Assembly (NCBI GenBank): GCA_021029095.1
Contig: JAJOHG010000036.1
Location: forward strand, 62,001 to 126,000
Direction of reading: 5' to 3'
DNA: 64,000 nt
Source of the DNA: Phellopilus nigrolimitatus
Taxonomy: Eukaryota; Basidiomycota; Agaricomycetes; Hymenochaetales; Hymenochaetaceae
Numbering within the stretch: the first letter of the stretch is position 1; every line of letters starts with the position of its first letter. The position numbers were made by a program, and so were the translations under genes. Positions 10,450-21,977 of this stretch are shown here, piece by piece. Under the pieces are notes generated by a model, which saw only the letters and a program-made list of their open reading frames with translations, made no database searches and was not told the origin of the DNA.

Positions 10450-12300
10450 TCCGAGTGATCTAGCTCAGCGTTCACTTCGCCTCAGCATTTTGGGTGCCTT
10501 CCGGCCTCCGGTATACCTAAGAAAAAGCCATCAGTTTAATATTCACAACAACAAGAGGCCAGGAAAAAACATACCGCTGCTCCTGGCAGACGAAGCTCTC
10601 GGGTGCGCCCTCCCAGTTGTCCAGGACATACTTCTCGCGCGAGCCAGGCCCTCCTCATCCTTTTCCGTCCCGAACAGATCTAGCGCGAGCTGCGCGTGGC
10701 TCACCCTGGTGTATGTCATCACTCACCGCGGGTTTACGAGGATTCGTGTCATGTGGAACACGCCGTTCGGGATGGAGAACCCGTCCGCCAGCACATAGTC
10801 CTCGCCTGCCGCCACGTTGTCCGCCTTGCCCTCCCCCGTGTCCGGCATCGCATCGAAGTGAGCCAAGGTTCGCGTCCAAGTCGCCCGGTGGCCGCTGGCG
10901 CTAGGGCATACCACGAGTCCCTAGAACCCGTGGAAACCCGTGACCCGACCTGGACTGCAGATCCGTATTCACGGATCACCCCTACACGGGTGATCCGTGG
11001 GAAACGGATTGTCACGGGTCCGGGTTGAGAATTTGTACTTTTACAATACCCGTGGGTAGTTCATAGGTATATTTTTTGCCGGTTCATTCATTTGTATATT
11101 GTACATATGTTGTATGTATCAACTTGCATACTTGTAACTTATTCATTCAACAACCTAATATAATTTTATAATCCGTAAAGACCCGCAGGGAGCTGTGAAC
11201 AAACCCGTGACCTCCGTGACCTGGAACCGTGGGAATTTGGTGACCCGTAGATCCGTGTCCCAACGGGTCCAGGTCAAGCCGGGTCCGGGTTGAGGATTTT
11301 GGGTCACGGGTAGATCCACCAACAGGTCCGGGTCAACCCGGGGATCGACTCGTGGTATGCCCTACTTCACCGCGCCCCAGCCGAGGTTGAATCCAAGCCC
11401 GAGCCCGCTGCGCCTGCATGCCTCTCGATGGCACGCACGCCCTCGTGCGCGGCGCTCAGCCAGAGGTCGCGGCAGAAATACACCTGCAAGCTGTTGAGGC
11501 ACGGCGCGGTGTCCATCGAGCTGAGGTTCGTGACCTGCACGCCCGCGCGGTAAGGCCGGTGTAGAACGTCTGCGTGTGGTCGACGACGTGCGTGCCGGAC
11601 TCGCAGCAGAAGACCTAGAATGGGAGGTGCTGCGCGTAGCGCGCGGCACCTACGGGGTCACGCGGCAGGCCTGTGGAGGTGGCGGAGGACAACTTGAACT
11701 GCCGGAACTGTCGCCATTGTTGTCGCGCGTGTGCCAGCGGTCGGAGAAGATGAAGAAGCCGTTGTGCTCGTCCCAGTCCATGCCGCACACCATCGCGGCG
11801 TCGATCGCCTGGCTGACCATGATCGCCTCAAAGATGTCGTTCCGGCACGTGAAGCCCTTGAGCAAGATGACGCGGTGGAGCTTGACTTTGCGCCTCTGGT
11901 AGAACTCACAGAGCGGCTCGAGGACGAGGTTGCGTGTGTGCGCCTCCTCGTTGCTGCCGGGTCTTCCGTCACGGGCGGGACCTTGCGTATGCTGAAGGGC
12001 ACGCCGAGCAGAGTCAGCACGGCCTCGCACAGGTTGAAAAGTGTCTCGGTGGAGACAGACAAGTCGTAGTCAGCATGGACACAAAGATGTTCTGCATCCC
12101 GATTCGGCGTGCCATCTGGACGAAGCAAGCCAGCCATTTTTATGTGCGGCCAGCTCCAGTTCCTCATATGGAGTTGTCGGTGACAGAGACGGCGAGGATG
12201 GTGAGGACGGCGACAGCGAGCACAAGGAGTTTGACGGCAAGCAAGAGGAAGTCGAAACCCAGTATGGAAGGACCCTAAACACGATCTTTTTCACAACCAT
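10450..12300 (-). pseudogene. CAP59-like mannosyltransferase pseudogene, interrupted by a hAT MITE
   Basis: CAP59/CMT1-family proteins are type II Golgi mannosyltransferases first described for capsule synthesis in Cryptococcus. From 12300 downward there is a short N-terminus with a possible membrane anchor, then QMARRIGMQNIFVSM, LGVPFSIRKVPPVTEDPA, (frame change) RNLVLEPLCEFYQRR, then the family signature GFTCRNDIFEAI, AAMVCGMDWDEHNGFFIFSD and RWHTRDNNG. Further on come VFCCESGTHVVDHTQTFY preceded by an in-frame TAG (11615-11617), then SLQVYFCRDLWLSAAHEGVR. After the MITE come ADGFSIPNGVFHMTRILVNP and (frame change) NWEGAPESFVCQEQR. Several frameshifts, one stop and the insertion make it non-functional. 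Confidence 0.82.
10902..11364. mobile_element. Non-autonomous hAT element (463 bp)
   Basis: The ends are perfect inverted repeats TAGGGCATACCACGAGT (10902-10918 and, reversed, 11348-11364). The interior is only the two subterminal repeat blocks. Bases 10910-11050 match, reversed, the right end of the large hAT at 8230-8390 (CTGCAGATCCGTATTCACGG and neighbours). Bases 11180-11345 match, reversed, its left end at 310-480 (CAACAGGTCC and neighbours). It is therefore an internally deleted relative of the same family, lacking a transposase. I found no clean 8-bp duplication at its borders. It interrupts the mannosyltransferase pseudogene. Confidence 0.8.
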
Positions 12301-12304
12301 AGAA

Positions 12305-12361
12305 CCTATGACGTATGACTCGCCTTCTGAACTTGGTTCGTGCCGAGTCGTACGTCATAGG
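12305..12361. repeat. 18-bp inverted repeat with CRE-like cores
   Basis: Arm 1 is CCTATGACGTATGACTCG (12305-12322) and arm 2 is CGAGTCGTACGTCATAGG (12344-12361). They pair with one mismatch around a 21-base loop. Each arm contains TGACGTA or its reverse, resembling a bZIP/CREB half-palindrome. It lies just upstream of the mannosyltransferase pseudogene start, so it may have been a promoter element or a cruciform. Confidence 0.7.
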
Positions 12362-12479
12362 CCGGGAACAAGCCTCAACACCGATGCTCGTTTGTTTTGT
12401 CGAACTCCATCATATTTTCTGACTTCCTGAGTATCTGCATCTTACTCTCGGTAACGTCTTTGCTTACGCTGGCAACTCT

Positions 12480-14640
12480 ATACATCCTTGCTCCCTGTCA
12501 ACATTGTCTACAACCTCAAGAATGTTGCTCCCGCTGCACATGACATGCTCTCCATGGCGACGCCGTCGTGCCCCAAGAGCAAGACAGCGCCCCGGTCATA
12601 CACAGGCTGGACGAGCTCCACGCGCTCAAGGAGCAGAGGCGCCTCCAGCGCAGCGTCGAGATCTTGCTGCTGTCTCCAGACGACGGTGACGTCTGCCTTG
12701 CGACGTGCGCATTCGCCGAGGCCGTCGCGCAGCTGCCATGGGCCGTGAGTGCGAGCCGTTGCGACAACGGCGCAAAGATCTGCTTCCAGGTGCGGAGCCC
12801 GAAGTGTGTTTTTAAATCGTGATTACATTTTACAGTATTCCCTACCCCTGACAGCCATTACCTATAGACACCGAGATGTGCGGCGTCTTGATCACACAGC
12901 TCGATTCAATCAAACTGACCCTCGTCGTGTACAATGCGGAGGCGACATTCGTTCGTCGGGATCGGGCTCTGGGACCTCTACAGCGCCGTCATGACACCCG
13001 ACGTGCACACTGGGACAGGCAGTACAACGACGCGACGCTGCCTGAGGACGTGAACGAGCTCTCTGAGCTGTGGCACTTCAAGACGAAGCCCGGGCACGAT
13101 GCGGTTGTGCTCAAGACGGTGTACAAGGTGCCCGTGGCCGTGCACGTCTTCGCATTCTCGATGGAGGATGCCCACCTCTTCCCCCCAATCGCACTGGCCG
13201 AGCTCGGCACAATCCGCACGCAGGTTGACCTGCGGGACTAGGCGATCAATGCTCTCAGCCCGACGACGACTCAGCTCACACACGCCATGTGAGCTATTCA
13301 AATGCACTTCATCTATTGTGTTCGACGGCTCACGCTTTCGTTTGCGATAGGTCTCTTCTCTGGCAACTATGACTTATGAGACTATGCTGGCCTCGCTCTG
13401 TATCATTGTACGTGTTCTCTTCTTTAGATAATCTAATGTCCGCTCACATGACCGGACTTCTTAGGCAGCAATCGCTGTATTAATGTATGGCGCCTTACTC
13501 TACCAGAAAGACTTTCTCGAAGACATATCAATCGCCCGCGCCGAAATGGTCACCAACGCGTCCTCTCGTATCATGACATCAAGAGAATCTGAAGACGAGA
13601 TCGAAACTTCATACTCGGAGAGGCTTATTGATGCCACGCCGTCCGATGCTACACCATCCAATACCACGCCGTCGATCCTAACACTTGCTGCAGACATTGT
13701 CGCACACGCGGGAAATGCCACCGAGGACGCCGACGCAGAGCTGGTCTTTAAGGCCGCCAACGTTCGAGATTACAGGCACGGACTCAATGTTCGCGCCTCC
13801 GATGCGATCGCAGTCACTTAGTCCAAAATTGAGGGAAATCGTCGAGGGATTTGCTGTTATTGGAGTGTCTCTTAGTGCGATTTTGGTTTCTTTTAGAGTC
13901 GTCGTGAGTTTACAACCGGCTCGCATCTCTACGGCCTGCTGACGTTCATGCCACAATTGCAGGTTTCCAAATTTACATTGCGGCTCAAGGTCTTAATTGT
14001 TTCAACATTCAGTTCGCTCTTTCAATACGTAGCCTTTATCTACAAGGTGCGTTAATGAGAAATGCGCCCTTTTGAATGCAGTTCTGATATTGTCCATGTA
14101 CTAGATCGTCAGGTGTGTTCTAATCATGCGTAAAGGCGAGACATACACATTGTTTTGCTTCGTCTTGGTAAGCACTCTCTTCATGCAATAATAGCATCCG
14201 CTTATCTATGGGTCTTTATTAGGGTATAGGCACTTTCAATAGTCTCGTCGAGGATGTCACTGTCTATCTTGGTTCTCGAGAGACCAAAGAGTCTGACCCG
14301 AAGGGGTGGACGGGCAAGGCGACGGTGCCGCAGCAGATGATCGCCGCCGTCGCGGGCATCGGCGAGTTTGCGATCCGCTGCGGCGGCCCGCCCGTCATGT
14401 CGCGCCTCAGCGGTGCCCGCGCGATGAGCCAGTGCTACGACCACGAGCGCGGCATATTCTGCGTCGAATGCGACCCCGTGGCTGCGCGCCGGGCGTGGCA
14501 CATGCGCACCAAAATTCGATCGACGGGGCGCAGACACAGGGCACGTTCATACTGCAGCGGAGCGAGAACGCGACGTCCGCCTCTTGTAGAGTGCGAGCTG
14601 CGCTGCGACATCGACACATGGGCGACGTCGCTCGACTCAT
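12480..14640 (+). pseudogene. Unassigned coding remnants, plus strand
   Basis: Several plus-strand pieces have coding character and plausible splice borders but form no continuous gene. They are VIHRLDELHALKEQRRLQRS with SVEILLLSPDDGDVCLATCA (12580-12745, ending at GTGAGT); WHFKTKPGHDAVVLKTVYKV with VAVHVFAFSMEDAHLFPPIA (13070-13241); MYGALLYQKDFLEDISIARA (13483-13821); and TVPQQMIAAVAGIGEFAIRC with CYDHERGIFCVECDP (14320-14480). I recognise none of them. The last piece directly precedes the Argonaute remnant but does not read like an Argonaute N-domain. Confidence 0.35.
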
Positions 14641-14699
14641 GATCAACCCCCTGCGACAGTCCATTTCATACCTGCGTTGGCACCGCCTTTCGGCCGGTG

Positions 14700-16430
14700 G
14701 GACGGGCTCTGGTTGACGGATGGATCAACATTAGCGTCTGTATGGGTGCGTTTTTCGTCCCGAACGCGTGCCTCAGCGATGCGATGATCAAATATAAACA
14801 GACATTGTACGGGGAAAGCAACCCCCAGAACTTTTACCGGCGCGTGAGGGTTACAACGAAACACCTAGGCTATTGCAGGAAGAGCGGAAGTATGGCTTTC
14901 GGGAGCCAGTCTTCCAGTAGGACGAACTGAATGGGAGGGTCAGCGTCAAGCAGTATTTTCAACAAAGTAAGCACAGCTTGGTGACTAGCTAAAATCTAGA
15001 AACTCACTATATTATATAGAGTTCAACATCCGCCTCCAACAGCAGATGACTTTCCCGTTATCAATGTGGGAAACAAGACCAAAAATATCTTTGTCCTTAC
15101 GGAACTCTGTGAGATCAAGCCTCGCCAGCCTTTTTTCGGGCATGCTTGCTGGGAGCGAGGCTGCGGGGATGACGAAGTACTGTACCAACCCTCCGTACGT
15201 CGATGCTAAGAGCAAGGACTTGAAGTACTGGGTCTGCGTCAGGGTGCACCGCCCATACAGGGATTCTGCATTGAAGTCTCCCTCGACATGGCGGTCGTCC
15301 CTGCACGCCTGCTGAACCCGCCCAAAGTTATCTACTCCTCTGGGTCTCTCACCGTCGCCAACGGGTCCTGGAACACCCACGACGTGCGTTTCCACTGACC
15401 CGCGCGGCTTACTCGCACCACCATTCTCGTCCTTGCGGATGGCAGGCGCGAGGACTTCAGGGATCCCTCGGACCCGGCACTGCACGGCGTCGTGACGCGG
15501 CTCCTGGCGACTTTCCGGGCGGGCGGGAGCAGGCAGACGTGCTCCCGCCGCTTTTTTTTGTGCTGCTCCCTCAAGCGAACCTTGCGACCCATTGCGTGCC
15601 GCGACAATCGACGCGATCGAGGACGAGATTAAGACACTCCTTGGGCGTCCGAACATCATGCTCATCTTCGTATCCAATTGTGGGTGTGAAGAAGCTTTGT
15701 GACTCCAAGCTTGGGTTCACGACCGTCTGTATGCAGATGGCGAATGTTAGAAAAGAGAGTGGTCAGAATCAATATATTTCAGGAATTGCACTTAAAGTCG
15801 ACACGAAGCTTGGTGGCGTTAACCACCAGCTCGTCACGAGTTCCATGTGCTGGCGGAAAAACATGATGCTCATTAGAATGGATTGCATATGAAGACTCTC
15901 CCCGAGCGCATCGTCGTGTTCCGTGGCGGGGTCTCCGACGGCCAGTTCAAACACGTGCTCACATCACGAGCTTCTGGAGATCAAGGCCTCGTTTCACTCT
16001 TTCAAGAGCTACAGTCCCAAGCTCACCATCGTGATCTGCGGGAAGCGGCACCGTACGCGCTTCTACCCGACAAGGCCCAAGCAGGCGGACAAGACCTCAA
16101 ACAAGAAGGCCGGGACCGGGGCGTCACTGTGGTGTATAACTTCGATTTCTTCCTGCAGGCGCATGCGCATGCGGGGCAGCAAGACGCGGTGCGCACGACG
16201 CACTACACGGTGATATTTGATGAGAACCGGTTCTCCGCGGACGAGATCCAGCAGGGCGCGCATGACGCGAGCTACCTGTGGTCGCCCGCGACGAAGAGCG
16301 TGCGGCTGGTCCCACTGGCGTACGCGGTGGAACGGGCGTGCCGGCGCGCCCGGCTGTATTTCCACAAGATCCTCCCCCCTCCTCCGGGCAGCAAGGAGAG
16401 ATGAAGCGCAGATCATGCACAGGGCGAAAG
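14700..16430 (+). pseudogene. Argonaute pseudogene (L1-PAZ-MID-PIWI remnants)
   Basis: Argonautes bind small RNAs and silence matching transcripts; in fungi they act in RNAi against transposons. Visible in order are INISVCMGAFFVPNACLSDA and YRRVRVTTKHLGYCRK (L1/PAZ side, 14730-14880); DDFPVINVGNKTKNIFVL and AVVPARLLNPPKVIYSSGSL (15050-15360); KLGFTTVCMQMANVRKESG with NQYISGIALKVDTKLGGVN (15710-15830); then PERIVVFRGGVSDGQFKHVL, YSPKLTIVICGKRH, RGVTVVYNFDFFLQAHA, RTTHYTVIFDENRFSADEIQ and LVPLAYAVERACRRARLYFH. The frame changes many times. The segment normally holding the first PIWI aspartate (DVTHP-type motif) is missing, and the second aspartate position reads FRGGVSDGQ, with Gly where the family has Asp. 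It is dead. Confidence 0.88.
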
Positions 16431-16990
16431 AGTTGTAGGGTGGGAGTGTCCATGAGAATCTTCGGAGCTCCATGTTCTTGTGATTTGCGACAAGCGGGAA
16501 AGATAGTAAGAATTTAAATAAGAATGTGAATACGTATTTCTGTGTATGTTGAAATTCGATAGCGTATTACATGTACATGTACATGAGACCTTTTAGTGTC
16601 CTAGTTCGACACTCTTCCTGAGTCATCCTGGTCTTTTTTTCCTTGGTGCTAGCGTGTCTTGACTCTCCAAGTTCGGCTTCGTTTCCCCACCACTCCCTGT
16701 GGGTGTCGTGTACCCGGGCCCGGACCTTGATCTTGATCTTGTGGCGTCACTCACCATTGCCTCTGGCATGCTGCCAGCTCAACTCATTTAGAAGGAAAGT
16801 CCCATCCACATAGTTTTTGTCCCTCATTTATCTAGAATGCATGTATTCTAATATCTCCTAAAGTACGTGGCAATAATTATCTGAAAAAAAAAGGAATCGT
16901 AGTTTGCCATGCGGAGCAATGGCCCACTACCAAAGTTGATTAAACCCAAAGTCAAACCTGAACTACATGATTTTTGTCCAGTACAGACCG

Positions 16991-17377
16991 TCAAATGTCA
17001 CCGAAGTTGAAATCGTCTTGAGACGGGAATTTCGGGAAGTTTTTGAAATCGGGATCGACCCCAAAGCGTAACTTGTTAAAGACTGACATGGACTGTTCCT
17101 GGTTCAATGGCAATTTGTTGAACTTGACGGTGGTATGGTGTTCGTAATTCTTGACGATTCCGTTGTTGCTTTCCGGTGTTAAAGGCGCTGTTTTTGTCCA
17201 AACTCCCCGATAATTGGGCACTCTTGTGCTTCCAACCATGAAGATCTTTCTATCACTGTTTAGCTTTTCGCTCGTGAGCAGTATTAACGCGAGCCTGCAT
17301 CCATAATTTCTACTCTTCTCTGTAAAGACAAGGAAGAGAGAGTTGGGTTCAAATACCGAGATATCAATTGGCGACAT
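16991..17377 (-). CDS. MSLIDIS-family protein, short/truncated member (copy D)
   Basis: A 128-residue single-exon frame begins MSPIDISVFEPNSLFLVFTE, matching the N-terminus of three larger relatives at 21339-21977, 25112-25738 and 60236-60847. After about residue 20 the sequence diverges, and it stops where relatives continue for about 80 more residues. The 5' flank (17378 to about 17780 on the plus strand) is recognisably the same upstream region as in the other copies, with a TATA box (TATATAA, 17508-17515 reversed) about 135 bases before the ATG. Function unknown: no signal peptide, transmembrane segment or catalytic motif is evident. It may be a decaying copy or a short variant. Confidence 0.6.
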   Translation of the reverse strand: MSPIDISVFEPNSLFLVFTEKSRNYGCRLALILLTSEKLNSDRKIFMVGSTRVPNYRGVWTKTAPLTPESNNGIVKNYEHHTTVKFNKLPLNQEQSMSVFNKLRFGVDPDFKNFPKFPSQDDFNFGDI

Positions 17378-18440
17378 TCTGAGTTCTGTATGTCATGCAC
17401 AAAGCTGTCAGCACCAAACAGACCTCTGGTTTTTATAAGAATCACTCACAGTTCTGGGATCTCTGTGGGTCTTTCTGTGATGATGTTAACTGGAAATTAT
17501 GTGCAGGTTTATATAACATGCCGCCTTAACATTGCATGCTGTTGCCTTTGTGCACGGCCTGCCTCTTTCGTCATCAAAGGACAACCGATGCGCCACTAGT
17601 AACTATTGCAGAACTCCAGAGTGCCAATCCTGGGATGCATACCGCAACCGTCGCGATAGAGTCGATGCAAAGTACTGGCAAACTTGCTGCTGTAGAAGTG
17701 TAGCCTCGTTACTGTCGTAGCTGCATCGGCCAGAATGGCATTTTTGTCCTCCCGGTTGCGGAAGCAAAGCAAGTGAGTGGCGGGTCGTTAAGCTGGTTGA
17801 GAGTTTTGCTGCTGGCCAGTGCAGAGGTGCTCTGTCCTTTGTCTGTTTCTCATACGGGCTAATTATTGATTTGCTATGAGGCCAGTCAGAGCTCCCCGGA
17901 GACGAAATCGAGGATCAGTCGCCTGGATAGCACATTTTTATGTGTTTTGACTTGTTCAGAGTACATGCACGGTCGCCGTCCTTGGCGGCGCGTATGATAT
18001 CAGCTCCCCCGCCTTTTACTCTTTTTTATCTCTTGCTTGAATGAGGTTGTATGGAGTACAAGTTCAGCAATGTCTATCATTGTGGCTTTTCTCATGTTCG
18101 CGGTTTGCCCGTACCAGCGGCTGTGATTTATTTGTGCTCTATTAGTTAGATTCCACTGGCTCCCCTCCAGCCAGCATCCTTTTAATTTATGTCCAGTCCC
18201 GCATGTACGTTCATATTCGTTTGTGTCTTTGGAATACACTATATTTTTTCAACTGGATGACGCACATGTCGGTCGCAGATCGCTACATGTCCAGGACTTC
18301 CTTCGTGTTGAGTGTAGATTTGTTCGTAGGGAAAAGAAGGAGACAGGTCATACATGTAGTACATAAACACAGATATATGCATATACCGCTCGCATTCGCA
18401 TGCGTTACTTTTTTACGGGTCCAAGTACAAAAAGACAACT

Positions 18441-20926
18441 TCAGGACTTTCGCACGAGGCGCGCGACGCGGCCGACGCCGTAGAAGCGGCCGCGCGCGGC
18501 CTTCGCGTCCGCCTTGCGGCGCGTGTCCTCCTCGACCTCCGCGTCCGAGAGGCGCTCGCCGAGCGCGTACCACGACACGCTCGCCATGCCGAGCACTGCC
18601 GTCAGCACGCAGCCCGCCATCGCGCCGATGCCGCGCGCGTGCCAGCCGTTGTTCTGCAGGAACGGCCCGAGCGGCAGCCCCGTGAGGTCCGTCGTGCTGT
18701 TCAGCCCCGCCGCGTTGCCCGCGGTCGGCACGCCGAGCGCGGCGCACTGGTCGTACAGGAAGCCCGGGACGGGGTCGTCTGCGGCGGCTGCGAGCATGGC
18801 AGTTGGCGACGTGACGAAAGTGACCGCGAGGCCGGACTCGAGGTGCCACTCGATATGGCCTGTGCGCCCGCAGGTGAGGTTAGTAAAGGAAGATGGAGAG
18901 TAGAAGAGAGAGGAAACGCACAGTGGAAGAACCACGCGCCCGGGTTGTCCGCGACGAAGCGCAGCGTCGCGCGCCCGCCCGCATCGACCTGCACGGTGTC
19001 GCGCCGCACGGGGTTCGCCTGGCCCTCGACGACGGGCGGGTTCAGCGCGGGGTCGGAGGACGTGTAGTCCGTGCCGCGCCCGACGATCTGGAACTTGTGC
19101 CCGTGGAGGTGGCTGTTAGTGGAAGGGACGGTCAGCGTGGGCGCGGAGGAGCGGGGAGAAAAGGCGACGTACAAGGGGTGGTTGCCGGTGTCGCTGTTCA
19201 TGACTACGATGTCGACCGTCTCGTTCACGGATAGGATGAAATTCCACGGCCCGTACGCGCTCGCGACTTCCGCCGAGCCGGGGCCGACGTCCTGCACAAA
19301 ATTGTCAGCACTCTTTTTTTTATGAAAAAAGGAAAGGAACGAGGCGCACCGCGTCGAGGCTCAGCGCGCTGAACACGGTCGGCACGATGGGCGCGTCGTA
19401 CGTTATGTTGTTGAACGTCGCGCGGTTCGTGCCGTCCGTCATCGTGTTGAACGCGACGAGCAGCGGCACCGTGCGCGCCGCGGGCGCGTACTGCGCGACG
19501 GCGGGGATCGGCACGAGCGCGGTGTCGTTCGTCTCGCTGTACGCGTCGATCGTGGCGGGTGGCTCGAGCGGTGCACCGGTGGCGTAGGAGATGCTTGCGG
19601 TTGCGTCTGTAAACGCGTTTATAAGTTATCGAATGGAGTGGGCGGGGGAGGGGCGCGCGTTACGCACTGGGGTTGAGCGTGTCGGGCACGGTGTCGAACA
19701 TGGTCGTGTCCATGTTCGCGTGCACGGCCCAACTCGCGGGCGTGCTGTCGTTGCGCGCGGTGACAAGCACGGAGTAGCGCTGCGCGACGGTGAGCGCAAG
19801 CAGGTCGACGGGCGCCTCCTGCGTGTCCGTGCCGTCGACCTCGATGATGCGCATGGCGTGCCCGTCGATCCAGAAATAGAACATCGAGAACGCGGCGGTG
19901 TTGACGACGCGCAGGCGGTACGTCTTGCCGGGCTCGAAGGGCAGCGTCGCGTTGCCGCCGTATCCGTTTAGATACGTCCCGTTCTGCGCGAAGTAGATGA
20001 GCGCCGCGTCTGCGCGCGCGACCCACCGTAATTATAATTATGGTTAACATATTTGATATTAGGAGTTTAGACAGAGGAACGCGCACCGGGCACGGGCTCC
20101 GCGCCGCCGGGGTTCGCGATGCTGATGAACTGCTTGATGAGTACGGAGTGCTCTTGATGGTACCAGTCGCCGAGCACGACGGTGTACTCTGCGTCGTAAT
20201 GAATGCACCTTCGGTGGGCGGGTGCAGCGTGAGCGGCGCGCGCAGGCCGTCGACGTAGTGCCCCTTTTTTCAGCGGGCGTCAGAGTTCCTTTTTTTTCTT
20301 ACAGAGAAAAGGGACAGCGACGTACCATAGCGTGCGCGTGGATCCAGTAGGAGCCGTGCTGGCCAGATGCATTGACGGGCACAGTGTAGGTGAAAGTCTC
20401 GCCGGGAGGAATTCCGCTGTGCGTGAGGCAACGTTAACAAAGACTGGATTTACAATTAAATACATTAAGTAATAACAAATAGACGAAGCGATCGTGATGG
20501 GGACAAAACGCAAGAGCCGTCGATCGCCAGAGCGGGCAGCGAAGCTTTGAGGGACGACAGGACCCAACGACGTCGGGAGAAAAAAAAAAGAAGAAACGGG
20601 GGCGCTCACCACTGGCTGACGGCGATGGCGCCGTCCATCCAGCTGACGCCGTTGAAGTACATGCCGTGGTGGTGCAGCGTAGTCGGCTCGCTGAGGGAGT
20701 TGAAGGCGTGCAGGACGAGCGTGTCGTTGGTGCTGACGTCGATGGGCGGCGGCGGCCAGGAGCCGTTGACGCCGATTGCGCGGCGCGGGAAGAGCCCGTC
20801 GGGGTTGACGCCCTCGACGTAGGTGATGTTCCACCAGAGCTCAGTCGTGCCCGCGCGGACTGCAGGGAGGGCTGCGAGCAGCGCGCCGACGGCGGCGGTG
20901 GCGGCGAGGGCGAGGGCGGCGCGCAT
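18441..20926 (-). CDS. FET3: FET3-type multicopper ferroxidase (one apparent frameshift)
   Basis: Cell-surface ferroxidase that oxidises Fe(II) for uptake by the FTR1 permease. Exons read by eye: 20926-20610, 20416-20326, 20263-20087, 20009-19668, 19606-19350, 19291-19173, 19112-18922 and 18859-18441. A signal peptide (MRAALALAATAAVGALLAAL) leads to the mature domain. All copper sites are present: LHHHGMYFNG, YWIHAHAM, HPFHLHGHKF (across an intron) and FHCHIEWHLESGL (across an intron). The C-terminus has one membrane helix (GAMAGCVLTAVLGMASVSWY) and a basic cytoplasmic tail, as in FET3 and unlike secreted laccases. The exon sum is 1,913 bases, not a multiple of three. The break is in exon 3 near 20205-20213, where HPPTEGA must change frame to reach HYDAEYTVVLGDWYH. 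Either this copy is mutated or a base is miscalled. It diverges from FTR1 at 26883. Confidence 0.9.
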
Positions 20927-20976
20927 GGTGCGGGCGCGGTCTGTCGGTGCAGGAGGGCAGGAGTGGTTTTTTTGAG

Positions 20977-21103
20977 TTATCAGATAGTATATGTAGAGCG
21001 GGCGAACGCGGGAAACCCTTACTGGACCCTTATCTGATACGCAATACAGATCGGAAATAGACGTCGTCCCGTCAGATGGCCGCTGCTTCCATCTATCTGA
21101 TAA
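20977..21103. promoter_or_regulatory. FET3 promoter with iron-GATA-type sites
   Basis: Three close matches to the ATCWGATAA-type site bound by fungal iron-repressor GATA factors (SRE/Urbs1/Sfu1 class) lie upstream of FET3: TTATCAGATA (20977), TTATCTGATA (21030) and ATCTGATAA (21095-21103). They are 50-180 bases from the start codon. Binding is inferred from the known consensus and from the genes' role. The same sites occur in the inverted copy of this promoter at 25963-26090. Confidence 0.7.
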
Positions 21104-21338
21104 CTGGTCCAACGTGCAGCACCTGCGTCCCTCCGTCACCCCGTAAGCAATCATTATAATATGTATTTGGTGTTTGCCCAACATATGTATATTGTACGCA
21201 CACAGATGAACTACGTGTTTCTACTGTAAGGAGTACACGCGCGGTTGAACAATCTATCGATGTTTATGCACCTTCTCTCTTTGACCGACTCCACCTCTGC
21301 GACCGGCATAAGTAAAGAGTACACGTACGGCTGAACAA

Positions 21339-21977
21339 TCAATAATAGGCTTTGTAAAACGTCTCCCCAGTCGACTCTGTTTCCTTCAACACCGATTGAA
21401 TCGGAGCAACTTCTCCTGGCGATGCAGTACGTGTGTAAAGCAGCACCTGTTTTGCAATTTCCAGGGGCTCCCAATAATAAGAACGGCGACCAAGAACTGC
21501 TGTATCCACGGCCATCGAAATTATCTCCTCGAGTGTCGTGTTTGATTCCCACCTTCTGTTTAAATAGATTTCGCCCATGAATTTATTGCAGAAACGCAAG
21601 TCAGCCTCGTCATATGGATTTGTGTTGTACTGGACAGCAGTGTAGGGTTTGAAAATGAAATCACGTCCAAGTCCGAGTTGAGGCAGGGGCGGTCCACTCA
21701 GGAGTTCCTTCAATTCAATGCTGGCAGGATATGCCAGCATCCACTTTGTGCTACCATATCTGCCACCTACTGGCATAGCTGCAATCACGCGGAGGTCAAC
21801 CATGTCATCTTCCTGAACACTATCTCCTGTGCGCATGAAACCCATCTTTCTTATTTTTGGTTTCTCATCTCCCCTTGTGCTCCTTCTCCCCCTGTCATCT
21901 TTGTTCTCCTCGTCAAAGTCTGTGAAGACAATATAGAGCGACATAGGCTCGATTTGCGAGATATCAATTAGCGACAT
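21339..21977 (-). CDS. MSLIDIS-family protein (copy A)
   Basis: A single-exon frame of 212 residues from ATG 21977. It begins MSLIDISQIEPMSLYIVFTD, has a charged stretch (EENKDDRGRRSTRGDEKPKI) near residues 23-42, a variable middle, and ends with LEIAKQVLLYTRTASPGEVA and a TGET-containing tail. It is about four-fifths identical to copy B (25112-25738) by eye, with differences bunched in the middle. No signal peptide, membrane segment or known motif is apparent, so it is probably a soluble protein of unknown function. A TATA box (22112-22118, reversed) sits about 135 bases upstream. The gene points at the FET3 promoter, about 360 bases away. Conservation of frame in three full-length copies argues that it is a real gene. 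Confidence 0.75.
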   Translation of the reverse strand: MSLIDISQIEPMSLYIVFTDFDEENKDDRGRRSTRGDEKPKIRKMGFMRTGDSVQEDDMVDLRVIAAMPVGGRYGSTKWMLAYPASIELKELLSGPPLPQLGLGRDFIFKPYTAVQYNTNPYDEADLRFCNKFMGEIYLNRRWESNTTLEEIISMAVDTAVLGRRSYYWEPLEIAKQVLLYTRTASPGEVAPIQSVLKETESTGETFYKAYY

